Made by a program: the position numbers and the translations under genes. A stretch of DNA of 64,000 nt from positions 54,985,174 to 55,049,173 of the forward strand of contig CM059975.1 of assembly GCA_030490835.1 (NCBI GenBank). Reading direction: 5' to 3'. This DNA comes from Annona cherimola (Eukaryota > Streptophyta > Magnoliopsida > Magnoliales > Annonaceae). Below the pieces are notes generated by a model. The model was given only the letters and a program-made list of their open reading frames with translations, did no database searches and had not been told where the DNA came from. Below are positions 50,533 through 61,452 of this stretch, one piece after another. Each line of letters opens with the position of its first letter. The stretch's first letter is position 1.

Positions 50533-52098
50533 TCAATCAAGCAAAAATAACGATTTGATAAACTGAAATTGAGAGATTTGATATGGAATAGGTTTGATGG
50601 GACAATGGTGGGCCGAGGAGTAGACAAGAGAAGCGTGATCGGGAGTTGCCTCTCTATGAACTGAACCCGACTCGTAGGGATCGAGTTCAGGCATGGGTCT
50701 CTTCTTATGTCGGCCTGAGGCAAGATGGTAGCGGATAGTCCGCATTTCCCGCTCGATTCTGTCTTGCCGGGAGTGCATATCCTCGAGCGCATTTAGAACG
50801 CCGGTGACAAGACTTGTCATCCGGTCTTCTTTGTAATCCATTTCTGCCCTCAATGCAACTATTTCTTCCTTTAATTCCTTTAGGGTGACCTCCTCAGAGG
50901 AGGTTGGAGGCACCCGTTCTCTTGCAGCAGACCCTTGTGGAGAGTAGGATCCGTGCGATGGTGGAGAAGCGGCCCGTGCCGGTGATGCTATGGGAGGTTG
51001 CTCCCCCTCAGCTTGTGCATCGTCGTCTCGCTCTTCTTCTGGAGCTTCCGGTCTAAGTTGAAGCACATTGATCTTCATTCTTTGGATGAGTGCTTTGTTA
51101 ATGGCATTTGTGGTTTTGAGTACTTCGAAAGGCTCACCTTCAATATCCACTTTGTAATGTTCAAGGATTTTTGTGATCCAGGTGCCATATGGGAGAACTC
51201 CTCGTGGATTTTCCTTTCTGGATGCTAGGGCTTCAAGAAATAACTTAGGTAAGCTTACCCTAACTTTGTTTGCCACTTTCCATAATATTTCCGCTTCTTG
51301 TGGATTTACTTGATTTCTTCCCCCACCTTTTGGGTATATGCAGTGGGCAATTAGAAGTCTGAGTACCCGTAGCCTGGGTGATAGATCCATGTATCGAAGA
51401 AATCTAATTCCCGGATGATACTTGTTGCTCCGAGTGAGCTGGTTATACATTTTATCCATTGTGAGATCTTCTGGTAAAGGCTCATTCACAAATGGGACTC
51501 CAAATATTTCTCCTAAATCAATCCTTGCTCCCTTTTTGCTTGGAGTTATCCCAATTCCAAGTTTGATTTCTACTCCCTTGACAAAAGTTGCATATTTTTC
51601 GTCATCCCATAGATAATAGAAAATCCGAGTAAGATCTGGATAAACCTTTTCATCCTCTTTTAGCAACCTGGTCCATCCTTGAAAATCCAATAGATCTTCT
51701 ATATCGGATTCATAATCTTTCAAAAATTTGAAATCTATAATCTTGGGTATAAATACCTTCCGTTCATAGAAGCTTTTGTAAAAACGACTGTGCTGGAGTT
51801 CGGTTTGGAAGTAAGTGGTAGGCATCTTCAATACTTGAGTTTTCCTAGCCGGAGTACCCCTTTTGCTTGCTCCAGATTGTGTACTCTGTGAGGTTTGGGC
51901 TTGTTGTTGACTGGGTGCTCGATCGGATGATTGAGTGGTTTGGAATCGCACCCGTTTCCCAGTCGAAGTCGATGGTTCTTCTCTGGCTCTTTTAGATGGA
52001 GTCCTAGATCGTCTAGGAACTTCTTCTTCTGTGTGAGATGTAGGTTGAGTGGCAATCTTTTTGGGGTATGGTTTAGACACGGCTCTCTTTGGTGCCAT
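50533..52098 (-). CDS. Copia B ORF3, plant-transposon-protein-like
   Basis: 521-residue protein encoded between pol and the 3' LTR. I start it at the ATG at 52098 (AAAATGGCACC context). The frame is open upstream to 52545, but that stretch encodes low-complexity sequence from the CT-rich leader and GTCGAC cluster. Residues 1-90 are basic and Ser/Thr/Gln-rich with a nuclear-signal-like KRAREE..GKRVR at 37-51. Residues about 95-340 form a folded domain (FQGWTRLL, YLWDDEKYATFVKGVEI, LGEIFGVPF, RYMDLSPRLRVLRLLIAH) that resembles the 'putative plant transposon protein' family. Residues 355-400 are acidic then Pro/Ser-rich, and 403-460 are a probable coiled coil. No signal peptide or membrane segment is seen in this form, so it does not look like an envelope protein. 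Copia A lacks it. Function unknown. Confidence 0.75.
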   Translation of the reverse strand: MAPKRAVSKPYPKKIATQPTSHTEEEVPRRSRTPSKRAREEPSTSTGKRVRFQTTQSSDRAPSQQQAQTSQSTQSGASKRGTPARKTQVLKMPTTYFQTELQHSRFYKSFYERKVFIPKIIDFKFLKDYESDIEDLLDFQGWTRLLKEDEKVYPDLTRIFYYLWDDEKYATFVKGVEIKLGIGITPSKKGARIDLGEIFGVPFVNEPLPEDLTMDKMYNQLTRSNKYHPGIRFLRYMDLSPRLRVLRLLIAHCIYPKGGGRNQVNPQEAEILWKVANKVRVSLPKLFLEALASRKENPRGVLPYGTWITKILEHYKVDIEGEPFEVLKTTNAINKALIQRMKINVLQLRPEAPEEERDDDAQAEGEQPPIASPARAASPPSHGSYSPQGSAARERVPPTSSEEVTLKELKEEIVALRAEMDYKEDRMTSLVTGVLNALEDMHSRQDRIEREMRTIRYHLASGRHKKRPMPELDPYESGSVHREATPDHASLVYSSAHHCPIKPIPYQISQFQFIKSLFLLD

Positions 52099-52715
52099 TT
52101 TGGGATTAGAACTTTGGGGTTTTTTGTGAGAGGAAATGGAGATGAAGACAGAGAGAGAGAGGGGAGAAAGTTTTAGAGAAAGAAAGAGAGAATAGATGTT
52201 GCCGGGAGAGAGGAGAAGCGGGATTCGAAAATGGGAGAGGATATACCGGAGATTTGCCGGAGATGGGTTTTTTGTGGGAAAAAGGAAGAAGGAACAGAGA
52301 GAAAGAAAGAAATAGTAAAGAAAGAGAACCGGGAGGAGAGTTTTGCCGGAGATTTGCCGAAGATGGGGGATCTTGCCGGAGAAAACGTGTCGCCGGGGAG
52401 AGAGAGAGAAAATGAGAGGAAAAGATGGAGAGATGACGCGGGAAAATGAGAGAGAGGGAAGAAGAAGAAGGAAAGAAGAAGACGGCCGAATGCGAACCGT
52501 CGCGCGTGGAGTCGACTTTGCCCTAGGCGAAGTCGACTTCGACACTCTGGAGTCGACTTCGCTATCGACGCGGAGTCGACTTCGCTCCTGTGGAGTCGAC
52601 TTCGCTCCTGAATCGGAGTCGACTTTACTTTCCCAAGTCGACTTGGCGGAGTCGACTTGGCTCCCATGGAGTCGACTTGTCCCATCAGATTTGCCTTTTC
52701 CAAATCTTAATTTTC
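52099..52715 (-). promoter_or_regulatory. ORF3 leader with GTCGAC cluster
   Basis: Between the pol stop and ORF3. The distal part (about 52690-52500) holds about nine GTCGAC cores, mostly within GAGTCGACTT, spaced about 12-25 bp and without the strict 34-bp format of the LTR modules. The proximal part (about 52490-52100) is pyrimidine-rich on the minus strand (CTCTCTCT runs), like a plant 5' leader or Y-patch. No TATA box is seen. I infer an internal promoter or leader for ORF3. Confidence 0.5.
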
Positions 52716-55700
52716 CTAATTTAGCTCTATCATCCCCATATCATTCCTAATTTTATAAAATGATTCTTTGGCTAATGGTTTGGTAAAGATATCAGCAATT
52801 TGGTCTTCTGTTTTCACATATTCTAAGCATACATCATGATTCTCAACATGTTCACGAATAAAGTGATGTCTCACATCAATATGCTTGGTTCTTGAATGCA
52901 GTACAGGATTTTTAGTTAAACAAATTGCACTTGTATTATCACATCTAATAGGAATATCAACATAATCAATACCATAATCTTTCAACTGTTGTTTCATCCA
53001 AAGTAACTGGGCACAACAACTACCGGCGGCTATGTATTCGGCTTCTGCAGTAGATAGGGCAACACTTGTTTGTTTTCTTGAATACCATGAAACCAACATC
53101 TGTCCAAGAAACTGACAAGTTCCACTAGTACTCTTTCTATCTACTTTATAGCCGGCAAAATCTGCATCCGAATATCCGATTAGATCAAAGGTTGTCTCCT
53201 TTGGATACCATAGTCCAAGATTGGCAGTTTTTATCAAATACTTAAAAATTCTTTTTACAGCAAGTAGATGTGATTCTTTTGGACATGCTTGAAATCTAGA
53301 ACACATACAAACACTGAACAAGATATCGGGTCTAGAAGCAGTTAAATATAACAAGGATCCTATCATGCTTCTATAAAGCTTTTGATCGATACTTTTACCG
53401 TTTTCGTCCGTGTCGATCTTGATTGTCAAACTCATTGGAGTGTTTGCTCCTTTGCTATTTTGCATTCCAAATTTCTTGAGCATTTCTTTGACATATTTGG
53501 ACTGGTTTAGAAATATTCCTTCATTTTGTTGCTTGATTTGAAGTCCAAGGAAGAAATTTAATTCTCCCATCATGCTCATTTCGAACTCATTCTGCATTAT
53601 CTTAGAAAATTCTTGACAAAGATTTTCATCAGTAGCACCGAATATTATGTCATCCACATAAATCTGTACAATCAAAATATTTTTATTTTTGTACTTGATG
53701 AATAAAGTAGTGTCTACTTTCCCTCTTTGAAACTCATGATCAATCAAGAATCTATTTAACCTTTCATACCAAGCTCTTGGTGCTTGTTTTAGTCCATATA
53801 ACGCTTTGGTTAATTTATAAACATACTTTGATTGATCCTTTTCTTCAAAACCAGGGGGTTGTTCAACATATACTTCTTCATTCAAATAACCATTCAAAAA
53901 TGCGCTTTTTACATCCATTTGAAACAATTTGAAGTTCATATGAGAAGCAAATGCTAGTAGGATGCGTATGGCTTCTAATCTAGCCACGGGTGCATATGAT
54001 TCTTCAAAATCAATTCCTTCTTCTTGGGAATACCCTTTGGCTACTAATCTTGCCTTGTTTCTAATTACAAGACCGCTTTCGTCTAATTTGTTCCTAAATA
54101 CCCATTTTGTACCAATGACTGTATGATTGTTTGGTCTAGGAACTAAATGCCATACATTGTTTCTTTCGAATTGATTTAGCTCTTCTTGCATTGAAATAAC
54201 CCAATTTTCATCATTAAGAGCTTGTTCAATGGTATTTGGTTCAATTTTCGATACAAACGCATATTGGCCATAAACGTTTAGTTTTGATCTTCTAGTTTTT
54301 ACTCCTTCATATATGTTTCCAATAACTTGTTCAATTGGATGGGCATTTTTAAACTTTAAATCAGTTGGAGGTTTGTAAGATTCATTACCTTCACTTACCT
54401 CTTCCTCCTCTGGATTTTCTGGCTTGAGCTCGAGTTCCTTTGGTTGTTCTTTGCCTTTCGTCTCATCTGCATCACTTAGTTCATCCTCCTTTCTCGGAGT
54501 TTGGTTAAATTCATCAAATACAACATGTATGGATTCTTCTACAACTTGATTTCGTTTATTGAATACTCTATATGCTTTGCTATTTGATGAATAACCAAGG
54601 AATATAGCCTCATCACTTTTGGCATCTAATTTTCCCAAGTTGACTTTTCCATTGTTTAAAACATAACATGTACATCCAAAAACATGAAAATAAGATATAT
54701 TTGGTTTCCTTCCTTTCCAAAGTTCATATGGAGTCTTTTTCAAGATTGCTCGAATGGTAACACGATTCAAAACATGACAAGCTGTACTCACAGCTTCACC
54801 CCAAAATTTCTTGGATAGATTGCTCTCATTTAGCATAGTTCTAGCCATCTCTTGTATAGTTCTATTTTTCCTTTCAACTACTCCATTTTGTTGTGGAGTT
54901 CTTGGTGCAGAAAATGTGTGGTGAATTCCTTTTTCATTACAAAATTCCATGAATCGTTTGTTTTCAAATTCGCCACCATGATCGCTTCTTATGGTCACAA
55001 TAGTACTCTGTTTTTCATTTTGCACCAAATTCACAAAAGTTGCAAACATAGAGAAGGCTTCATCTTTACTAGCTAAGAGAATTATCCAAGTGAATCTTGA
55101 AAAATCATCAACTATGACAAATACATATTTCTTTCCACCAATGGTTAGAATGTCGGATGGCCCGTATAGATCCATATGTAGTAATTCAAGTGGCTTTGTG
55201 GTGGAAATTTCCTTTTTGGTAGAGAAAGGCATCTTGGGTTGTTTTGATAATTGACATGCCTTGCAAATTTTGTCTTTGTCATATTTCAACTTTGGTAATC
55301 CTTCTACCAAATTCTTTTTCCAAAGGATCTTTATATTTCCCATGTTTACATGTCCAAGCCTTTTATGCCAAACCCATGGATCATTATCAATGGCCATAAG
55401 ACATTGACCATTCAATTCATCAAGTGAAACCAAATAAACATTTCCATGTCGTTTACCACTAAACATGATATGTTCTCCATCAAATACATTACATATAGAT
55501 GATTCAAACACAACTTTATATCCTTTATCACATAATTGGCTAATACTCATTAAATTGTGTTTGAGTCCTTCAACAAACAAAACATCTTCCATGCATGCAT
55601 TTGAGGTACTAAGTATATTTCCTTTACCTTTAATTTTACCTTTTTCATTATTTCCAAAGGCAACCATTCCATCGTTGCAAGGCTTAAGTTTATGAAACAA

Positions 55701-55799
55701 ACTCCTTTCACCGGTCATATGCCTTGAACAACCGCTATCCATGAACCATTCATTGTTTGCCTTTGCCTTAAAACATATCTGAAAAATAAGGAAATAAAT
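52716..55799 (-). CDS. pol: Copia B pol polyprotein (PR-IN-RT-RNase H)
   Basis: Intact Copia polyprotein. The first Met in frame is at 55742 (residue 1 below), but the frame is open upstream to gag and lies +1 relative to it, so expression by frameshift or splicing is likely. Domains: protease [10 protein letters not shown] at 2-11; integrase zinc region with WHKRLGH (about 130) and CKACQ (about 170); integrase core with Asp in MDLYG (about 188), Asp in [10 protein letters not shown] (about 251) and Glu in NGVVERKN (about 287); reverse transcriptase with the catalytic YVDDIIFG (about 695-702); RNase H with [10 protein letters not shown] (about 857), AEAEYIAAG (about 897) and [14 protein letters not shown]. 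It ends MGMIELN with TAG. All catalytic residues I looked for are present. The motif style is SIRE/Maximus-like. Confidence 0.93.
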   Translation of the reverse strand: MYFLIFQICFKAKANNEWFMDSGCSRHMTGERSLFHKLKPCNDGMVAFGNNEKGKIKGKGNILSTSNACMEDVLFVEGLKHNLMSISQLCDKGYKVVFESSICNVFDGEHIMFSGKRHGNVYLVSLDELNGQCLMAIDNDPWVWHKRLGHVNMGNIKILWKKNLVEGLPKLKYDKDKICKACQLSKQPKMPFSTKKEISTTKPLELLHMDLYGPSDILTIGGKKYVFVIVDDFSRFTWIILLASKDEAFSMFATFVNLVQNEKQSTIVTIRSDHGGEFENKRFMEFCNEKGIHHTFSAPRTPQQNGVVERKNRTIQEMARTMLNESNLSKKFWGEAVSTACHVLNRVTIRAILKKTPYELWKGRKPNISYFHVFGCTCYVLNNGKVNLGKLDAKSDEAIFLGYSSNSKAYRVFNKRNQVVEESIHVVFDEFNQTPRKEDELSDADETKGKEQPKELELKPENPEEEEVSEGNESYKPPTDLKFKNAHPIEQVIGNIYEGVKTRRSKLNVYGQYAFVSKIEPNTIEQALNDENWVISMQEELNQFERNNVWHLVPRPNNHTVIGTKWVFRNKLDESGLVIRNKARLVAKGYSQEEGIDFEESYAPVARLEAIRILLAFASHMNFKLFQMDVKSAFLNGYLNEEVYVEQPPGFEEKDQSKYVYKLTKALYGLKQAPRAWYERLNRFLIDHEFQRGKVDTTLFIKYKNKNILIVQIYVDDIIFGATDENLCQEFSKIMQNEFEMSMMGELNFFLGLQIKQQNEGIFLNQSKYVKEMLKKFGMQNSKGANTPMSLTIKIDTDENGKSIDQKLYRSMIGSLLYLTASRPDILFSVCMCSRFQACPKESHLLAVKRIFKYLIKTANLGLWYPKETTFDLIGYSDADFAGYKVDRKSTSGTCQFLGQMLVSWYSRKQTSVALSTAEAEYIAAGSCCAQLLWMKQQLKDYGIDYVDIPIRCDNTSAICLTKNPVLHSRTKHIDVRHHFIREHVENHDVCLEYVKTEDQIADIFTKPLAKESFYKIRNDMGMIELN

Positions 55800-55800
55800 C

Positions 55801-57603
55801 TTATCTTTTTGGTACCCATTTTATGGGTCCATTTGGGTTAGTAATAGAATCTAATCTAAGTTGATCTAACTTTGAAAGCCCAAATCTTGTGTTTCTTGGA
55901 ACCCAAACTAATTTAACACCATGGTCATATAGTTTCTTAAAATTACATTTGTAAGTTTTATGACCCATCTTATTGCAGAAATTACAAGCCAAAGGTAATC
56001 TTGGAGTAGGTTTCCAAGCATGCAAAGGTTCAATCATTGGTCTTCTAGTCCACTTAAAATTTTTCTTTTGTGGCTTGTATATAGATGTATTTTTAGTTTG
56101 ATTTTTCTCAAGTATTTGTTCATTTGATTTGCTACTTTCTCCTTGCTCAAATGTATGATACCCAAGACCTCTTTTATGTGTTTGGGAGGTCATATTCAGA
56201 AACATTTTAACATTTTCTCCTGGATTAGAGAACTTAGCTAATGATTCATTTAATGATTTGTTCTTCATTTTCAGCAATTCAGTTTCATCTTTCAATTTGA
56301 CTAATCTTTCTGCAAGTTTACCATTTACAATTATTGTTGCATCACATTGTCTCTTCTTAATTGTAAACTTGCTTCCTAATTTCTTCATTTCTTCATATAA
56401 TGAATCATATGCAGTTTGTAGTTCATCTAATTCAGTACATTTGAGGCATTCATGAGAGGAAGAATAACTTGAATTAGAAAGGGAGAGTTTGGAACTTACC
56501 TCTTCATTGCTTGTGTCTTTTGTTGAGGTAATTTGTTCTTCTTGCTCGATTTGTGCCATGCAGCAAATTCTTGCACATTCTTCTGCCTCTATGTCATCGG
56601 TTGAGAAGCTACTCGTCGTAGATTCTTCATCATTTACGTACATGCCTCTTCCTTTGTATTTCTGGAATCTTCTATTGTTCCCTCGATCCTTTCTTTGTTC
56701 TTTTGCCTTGTTTTCTTCGGGAGTTGGACATTGAGCCTGCATATGTCCCGAACCGCCGCATCGGTAGCACTTGGTTGATTCTTTCTTCTTCTCTTGGGGA
56801 GTTCTTTCTTTGAAGCTTCTGAAATTTTTGCCTTTCCTCACAAATTTTCTGAATCGTTTTGTGAGTAGAGCAATCTCGTCGTCATTTTGAGAAGAAGATG
56901 TGTCATCGGTGTCTTGTGCGGCTTTTAAGGCAATTGCTCTTTTGCCCCTGTGTTGATCTTCATTCCTTTTCTTAATTAGCTCATGTGACATAAGTGAGCT
57001 AATTAAGTTTTCAAGCTTCAGCGTGTTGAGGTCTTTGGCTTCTTCAATTGCAGTGATCTTTGGAGTCCATGATTCGGGTAGAGCTCTTAAAATCTTCATA
57101 ACCTGCTCAGATTCAGATATTGCTTTTCCAAGACCTTTTAAAGCATTAGTAATCTTAGAGAATCTAGCAAACATTTCAGAAATATTTTCTGTTTCTAGCA
57201 TTCTAAAGTTCTCTAGTTCTCCAATCAAAATATTCCTTCTCGTCCCTTGGACTTGAGAAGTTCCTTCGTAGATAGAGATTAGTGTATCCCATATCTCTTT
57301 GGCGGTTAAGCAAGAGGATACTCTATCATACTCGGAAGCAGTGAGAGCACAAAATAAGGAGTTCATAGCTTTGGCATTGCTCTTCACTATTCTTACTTCC
57401 TCATCGGTCCATTTGGAAGCTCGTTCATCGGTAGGCAGTATTACTCCATCTTGGATAGCAATCCAAGAGTCCATATCGGTAGCCATGATGAGTTGCTTCA
57501 TACGAAGCTTCCAATATCCAAAATTGTTCCCATCAAACAACGGTGGCCTTGTAAAGGATTGGCCTTCAGCAAATGCGGGAACGGAAGTAGATTGGGATGC
57601 CAT
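55801..57603 (-). CDS. gag: Copia B gag polyprotein
   Basis: 600-residue gag, the structural protein of the virus-like particle. The start [11 protein letters not shown] at 57603 lies about 30 bases past the primer binding site region and matches the start of Copia A gag. Residues 1-200 carry the plant Copia gag region ([38 protein letters not shown]). A zinc knuckle [14 protein letters not shown] lies at about 277-290, an acidic Ser-rich linker and a probable coiled coil at about 365-455, and a second knuckle [14 protein letters not shown] at about 538-551. It ends WVPKR with TAA, and pol continues in the +1 frame. Intact. Confidence 0.93.
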   Translation of the reverse strand: MASQSTSVPAFAEGQSFTRPPLFDGNNFGYWKLRMKQLIMATDMDSWIAIQDGVILPTDERASKWTDEEVRIVKSNAKAMNSLFCALTASEYDRVSSCLTAKEIWDTLISIYEGTSQVQGTRRNILIGELENFRMLETENISEMFARFSKITNALKGLGKAISESEQVMKILRALPESWTPKITAIEEAKDLNTLKLENLISSLMSHELIKKRNEDQHRGKRAIALKAAQDTDDTSSSQNDDEIALLTKRFRKFVRKGKNFRSFKERTPQEKKKESTKCYRCGGSGHMQAQCPTPEENKAKEQRKDRGNNRRFQKYKGRGMYVNDEESTTSSFSTDDIEAEECARICCMAQIEQEEQITSTKDTSNEEVSSKLSLSNSSYSSSHECLKCTELDELQTAYDSLYEEMKKLGSKFTIKKRQCDATIIVNGKLAERLVKLKDETELLKMKNKSLNESLAKFSNPGENVKMFLNMTSQTHKRGLGYHTFEQGESSKSNEQILEKNQTKNTSIYKPQKKNFKWTRRPMIEPLHAWKPTPRLPLACNFCNKMGHKTYKCNFKKLYDHGVKLVWVPRNTRFGLSKLDQLRLDSITNPNGPIKWVPKR

Positions 57604-57637
57604 TTCAATAAGATCTCTTTGATAAACTCAAAGACCT

Positions 57638-57649
57638 GCTCTGATACCA
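57638..57649 (-). other. Primer binding site of Copia B
   Basis: Minus-strand TGGTATCAGAGC lies two bases after the CCAACA end of the 5' LTR and matches plant initiator tRNA-Met. Confidence 0.92.
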
Positions 57650-57651
57650 CT

Positions 57652-59311
57652 TGTTGGTCCCGAGTTGATGGCCTAACCCAAGAGGGGAGGGGTGAATTGG
57701 GTTCTTTAAAATTTCTTTTGTAAACTTAAAAATCTTAACCCCTTGAAAAGGTTAATCCCCTTTTTAAGCGAATGGAGAGCAAATAAGATAAAGCAGTAAA
57801 AATAAGTAGAACACAAGATTTATAGTGGTTCGGGCAAACCTTCCCTACTCCACTCTTCCAAGCTCACACTCCGTTGTGACTTGGGTTCCACTATGTATTC
57901 CACGAATACACTTAGAGTCACCGCTCTCTTCTAGATTCAAAGCTCTAGGGGGCATAACAACTAGAGCCACTTGCTCTCTTCTAGATTCAAAGCTCTAGGG
58001 GGCATATACAATCACTTGCACAAGTAGGTGATGAGTCTCACTCCAATCACACCCTACTTTGCATATACTTGATCTTAGCTACCCAAGCTAAATCAAGATT
58101 TATACAACAAGACAATGAAATAAATGAAACTACACTTTACAGATTTGTGTAGGCAGATTGAGCTCGAGGAAGAAATCAAAGGCAGCTTGGATGATGATCG
58201 TTGAAGCAACTTGCAGTTTGAAGCTCTTTCTTCCTTTAAATCACTCAAATATGGAGAAAAGGAATTTGAAAGTCTTTCTTGCACTTCTTTTCTCTCTATG
58301 ATCCTTAGTGTAGTGTGTATTGTCTTTTCTCACGTTCATTTGAATGTCTTTTTATAGAGTGAGAAAGATTGGAACGTTGTAGGAGTGGTTGTCGCGCAAT
58401 AAATGAACTCCAACGTTCAAAAATTCGAACGTTATACTCCAAGTCGAAGATGGAGTCGACTTGGTCTGCGACTTGGCTTCCAAGTCGCACCTGGAGTCGA
58501 CTTGGCCTGCGACTCCAGTTCTTCCAGATTCCAAGTCTGAGTCTTTGGTCGACTTGGCTTTGGACTTCGACTCAAGTCGATCCTGAAGTCGACTTGACTT
58601 GCGACTTGACTCGACTTTTGCTGGAAATGCTTTGAGCTTCTTTTGATCTGCTTTTTCATCCTTGGTTTTCTTTCTTTTGAATAAGCTTGAGAACTTGTGA
58701 TTGACTTGATAGACTTGATTTGATGTTGATCTTGAATCCTTGCTTTGATCTTCGAGAACCTTGAGTTGTTCTTGAAAATGGTCCTTGCATCCTTTTTGGA
58801 TTTGATTATTCTCAATTTGATCTTTTGGATAAGCTTGGAAATACAAACTTCAAGTCTGAAATCCTCAAGTCGAAGTTGGAGTCGACTTGGTCTGCGACTT
58901 CGCCCAAGTCGCACATGGAGTCGACTTCGTCTGCGACTTCGCCATGTTCGTGAACCAGATTTCAGCGCTGGACACTTTTGGTCGTTTGAGGTCGATTCCG
59001 AAGTCGACTTCGTCTGCGACTTGACTACCCAAGTCGCAAGTGGAGTCGACTTGACTTGCGACTTCACCTGTCAGTCCTTCCATTTTCAAATCTGTCCACC
59101 TGTGGCCATTCCAAGTCCCTAGAGAAGTCGACTTGGGTATCGACTTCGTACCAAGTCGAAGTCCGAGTCGACTTGGTGATCGACTTGGTCTCTTTGCTTT
59201 CCTTAAACACTTGGCAAACTTATTAGTATTCTTTTTAACCTCAAATTAGTTCTTGTTAATCATCAAAACTTACACTTTGGTCAATTTTGTTTTGAGTCAT
59301 TGTTTCCAACA
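57652..59311 (-). repeat. 5' LTR of Copia B
   Basis: 1660 bp, apparently identical to the 3' LTR at 48550-50209. TATA box TATAAAAA is at 58356-58349, and the nine 34-bp modules occupy 58441-59186. The AAATT duplication follows at 59312-59316, where gag of element D resumes. Confidence 0.95.
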
Positions 59312-59978
59312 AAATTCTTCCACAAGAGTTTGCCAAGACACTTCTTCGGGTCGTGGCATTGTGATTAACATCGTCTCCCACCATTCATGTGCGTCCTTTG
59401 CTAACAAATGCGCTACATACTTTCTGACAGTCATTGCATGGAGATATTCTAAACAATTTCTTAATCTCCGTCATTCATTGCTTTGCTTGGACCGGGTCGG
59501 GTTCTCCAAAAAACTTCGGGGGTCGTTGCGCTAGAAAGGTGTTAATGGCTCTTCTATCAGCTTCCATTAGCTGATTCTCATCCCTTAACGGTGCTAGTGT
59601 GGCAACGGGGTCCACCATCAGAGCAGGTCCTTCTCTCTCTGTACTACCCAACTGAGCTTGTTGGGTCCTTTTCCATAATCCCTGTATAATGTCGACAGTC
59701 TGCGCTGCCCAGTCCCTAGTGGCCTGCTGCATTGCTTCCTTCACTGCTGCAGCCACTCTTTCTTCTATGAGCCTAATTTTCCTGGACTCAATTTCCTCTT
59801 CCACATTTCGTTTAGGACTTTCATTATTCCTTCTTTGCTGATTCCTCTGATTCGATCCTTGTGTCACTGGCCTTCCTCTTTTAGGTCGGCTAGATTCGCC
59901 AATTTCATGTTGGCTTGGAACCTCAGTCGCTATTTCTTTTCCTTTATTTCTCCTTTATCCTGCTCTGGTTTCCACCAT
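59312..59978 (-). pseudogene. gag: Element D gag, 5' part
   Basis: N-terminal part of D's gag, up to the Copia B insertion. An ATG at 59978 (MVETRAG) is followed by an early stop. The main open piece 59867-59475 has a charged helix (EEEIESRKIRLIEERVAAAVKEA) and reaches QRPPKFFGEPDPVQAKQ, where Trp of the conserved QWM is replaced by TGA. The capsid region then continues to EEF at the insertion point. It pairs with 47900-48549. Confidence 0.85.
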
Positions 59979-60383
59979 TGTGTTAATCTGAGTATATAAC
60001 AGCACACTTTTTATTTTCAATTAACATTAAATCATTATATACACATTTCATTTAAAATCAATGTTAAGTCATTGCATACACATTTCATCATCACATGGTC
60101 ACAACCAGTTCATTCAATCATAATCATATCACATCATTCAGGCTCATGCTCATTCATTAATATATCTAGAACTCTTAAATTCAGTATATCAACATATTCA
60201 TTCATACCCATCATATTCACATCATCACATCCATAGTCAGTACATTGTGAAAGTAAACCACACTTATGTACACATATAGCATAGCACACACATTTCATAC
60301 TTATATACATGTCAGTTTATCTTGGCAACCACATTGTCATCAAACCACATTTATATATACACAACTTAAAAAAAACAAAACAT

Positions 60384-61145
60384 TCATCGTCTCCCTAGGC
60401 CCCTCCTTAGACGTCTACGCCTACGTGCAACTTGTGAGGGTGCCTCCGTGAGCGTGCTAGTATCGGACCACGCCTGGACCTCATCCTCTCCACTATCATC
60501 ATCATTGTCCTCATCCTCCTCTACAAACTCCACTATCTCCTCTTCTACTTCTTCCTCTTCTTCCTCCTCTTCCTCGACGGGCTCGAGGAATTCCATAGGA
60601 TCGTCATCATCATTAAACTCGGCAAGTCAAACAATTTTCCCTGTATTTTCCATTATATATAGCATGACCTCGTCGGGTTTAGGAGCTGCAGGTATTTCAA
60701 TGACTCCTTCGACACAACGCTTCTCGATATAGAGGGCCATATCAATTTCCCGCTGATGGAGTCGATCTCAGGGTGCTCCATAGCGAAACTGGACACATCC
60801 ATCAACGAACCTATACCACGGGCCTGCGTCGGGGAGTGTGGGTGCCTGAGTCTTTCTCCAAAAGTCCTGGAGGTCTTGCGAATCTACTCTGTCAGTTGGA
60901 ACACGGGGAGACCAGGGAATTCCAAGGTATGTTCCTGGTAGAACTTGTGCCCTAGGTTTGTAACTGGAGGGCTCTCCTAGACCTTGTCCGTGTTCACCCG
61001 ATGGGACTACAGGGAACTGTGGTGTGTTGTGCTGGGATTCCCACCACCTATTGATATTCTCTTCCCTTCGCTGTCTCCTCTCCTCCTCCTCTCTCTCCTT
61101 TTGTAACTCCTATGCACTCATCATCCGCTTACCCCTATCCGCCAT
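60384..61145 (-). pseudogene. ORF0 upstream of gag in element D, broken
   Basis: Counterpart of ORF0 in element C, 254 codons from the ATG at 61145 (MADRGKRMMSA) to a stop at 60384. The N-terminus is charged and Arg/Glu-rich. The conserved core shows DLQDFW, GPWYRFVDGCVQFRYG and MALYIEKR; an acidic Glu/Asp tract lies near 60590-60480, then an Arg-rich end. In-frame stops interrupt it near 61112, near 60770 and near 60640. Their positions differ from those in C. It is followed by gag after about 400 bases. Function not recognised. Confidence 0.7.
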
Positions 61146-61321
61146 CTGTACAACATAGCAATCAAATTGCATTGCAACATAATTTATCATCATATGGCAT
61201 GCATTTCATCATGTCTAATTTATCATATAATCATGTATAGTCATGCATAATCATGCATATCATCATCATATTCTTTTAATTTCCATACTTAGAAAATTTT
61301 CACACCTATTTACCAATCCAT

Positions 61322-61333
61322 GCTCTAATACCA
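61322..61333 (-). other. Primer binding site of element D
   Basis: Minus-strand TGGTATTAGAGC lies five bases after the LTR end, one transition away from the tRNA-Met match seen in C. Confidence 0.85.
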
Positions 61334-61338
61334 AGCTC

Positions 61339-61452
61339 TGTGGCGCCCCAAACCGAGCGTCACATCCTAGCCCTTACCTTGGGATCGTATTGATTGGTAA
61401 ACGTGATCAGGATTGTTGCCCTGTCACACGACGGGTTTTTAACGGATACTTA
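61339..61452 (-). repeat. 5' LTR of element D, terminal fragment
   Basis: Carries the conserved U5 block shared by all gypsy LTRs here (GGGCAACAATCCTGATCACG and the GGGGCGCCACA end). Similarity to the LTR stops after about 114 bp, in the ACGGATACTTAT run, where an unrelated sequence begins. Confidence 0.82.

Larger units (their letters stand above)
48550..59311 (-). mobile_element. Copia element B (SIRE-like), young and apparently complete
   Basis: Minus-strand Copia element of 10,762 bp with two 1660-bp LTRs that appear identical, target duplication AAATT (48545-48549 and 59312-59316), tRNA-Met primer binding site, open gag and pol, a third ORF and two purine tracts. The insertion splits gag of gypsy element D. 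Intact frames and matching LTRs mark it as the most recent event in the window. Confidence 0.95.
37713..61452 (-). mobile_element. Gypsy chromovirus element D with nested E and B
   Basis: Minus-strand Ty3/gypsy element related to C: 5' LTR fragment (61339-61452), primer binding site, ORF0, gag, pol with chromodomain, polypurine tract and a 3' LTR truncated at its distal end. Solo LTR E sits in the 3' LTR, and Copia B sits in gag. Genes carry scattered stops and shifts, so D is dead. Its integrase zinc finger, absent from C, is preserved. Confidence 0.88.

Noticed and set aside
52099..52545. N-terminal extension of ORF3 (149 codons) with Leu/Phe-rich segments that could pass for signal or membrane helices
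   Set aside because: It translates the CT-rich leader and GTCGAC cluster; the ATG at 52098 has a better context and begins the recognisable protein.
55763..55805. Short intron between gag and pol of Copia B
   Set aside because: GT and TTTTTCAG are present, but the distance is about 40 nt, below usual plant intron size; kept only as an alternative to frameshifting.
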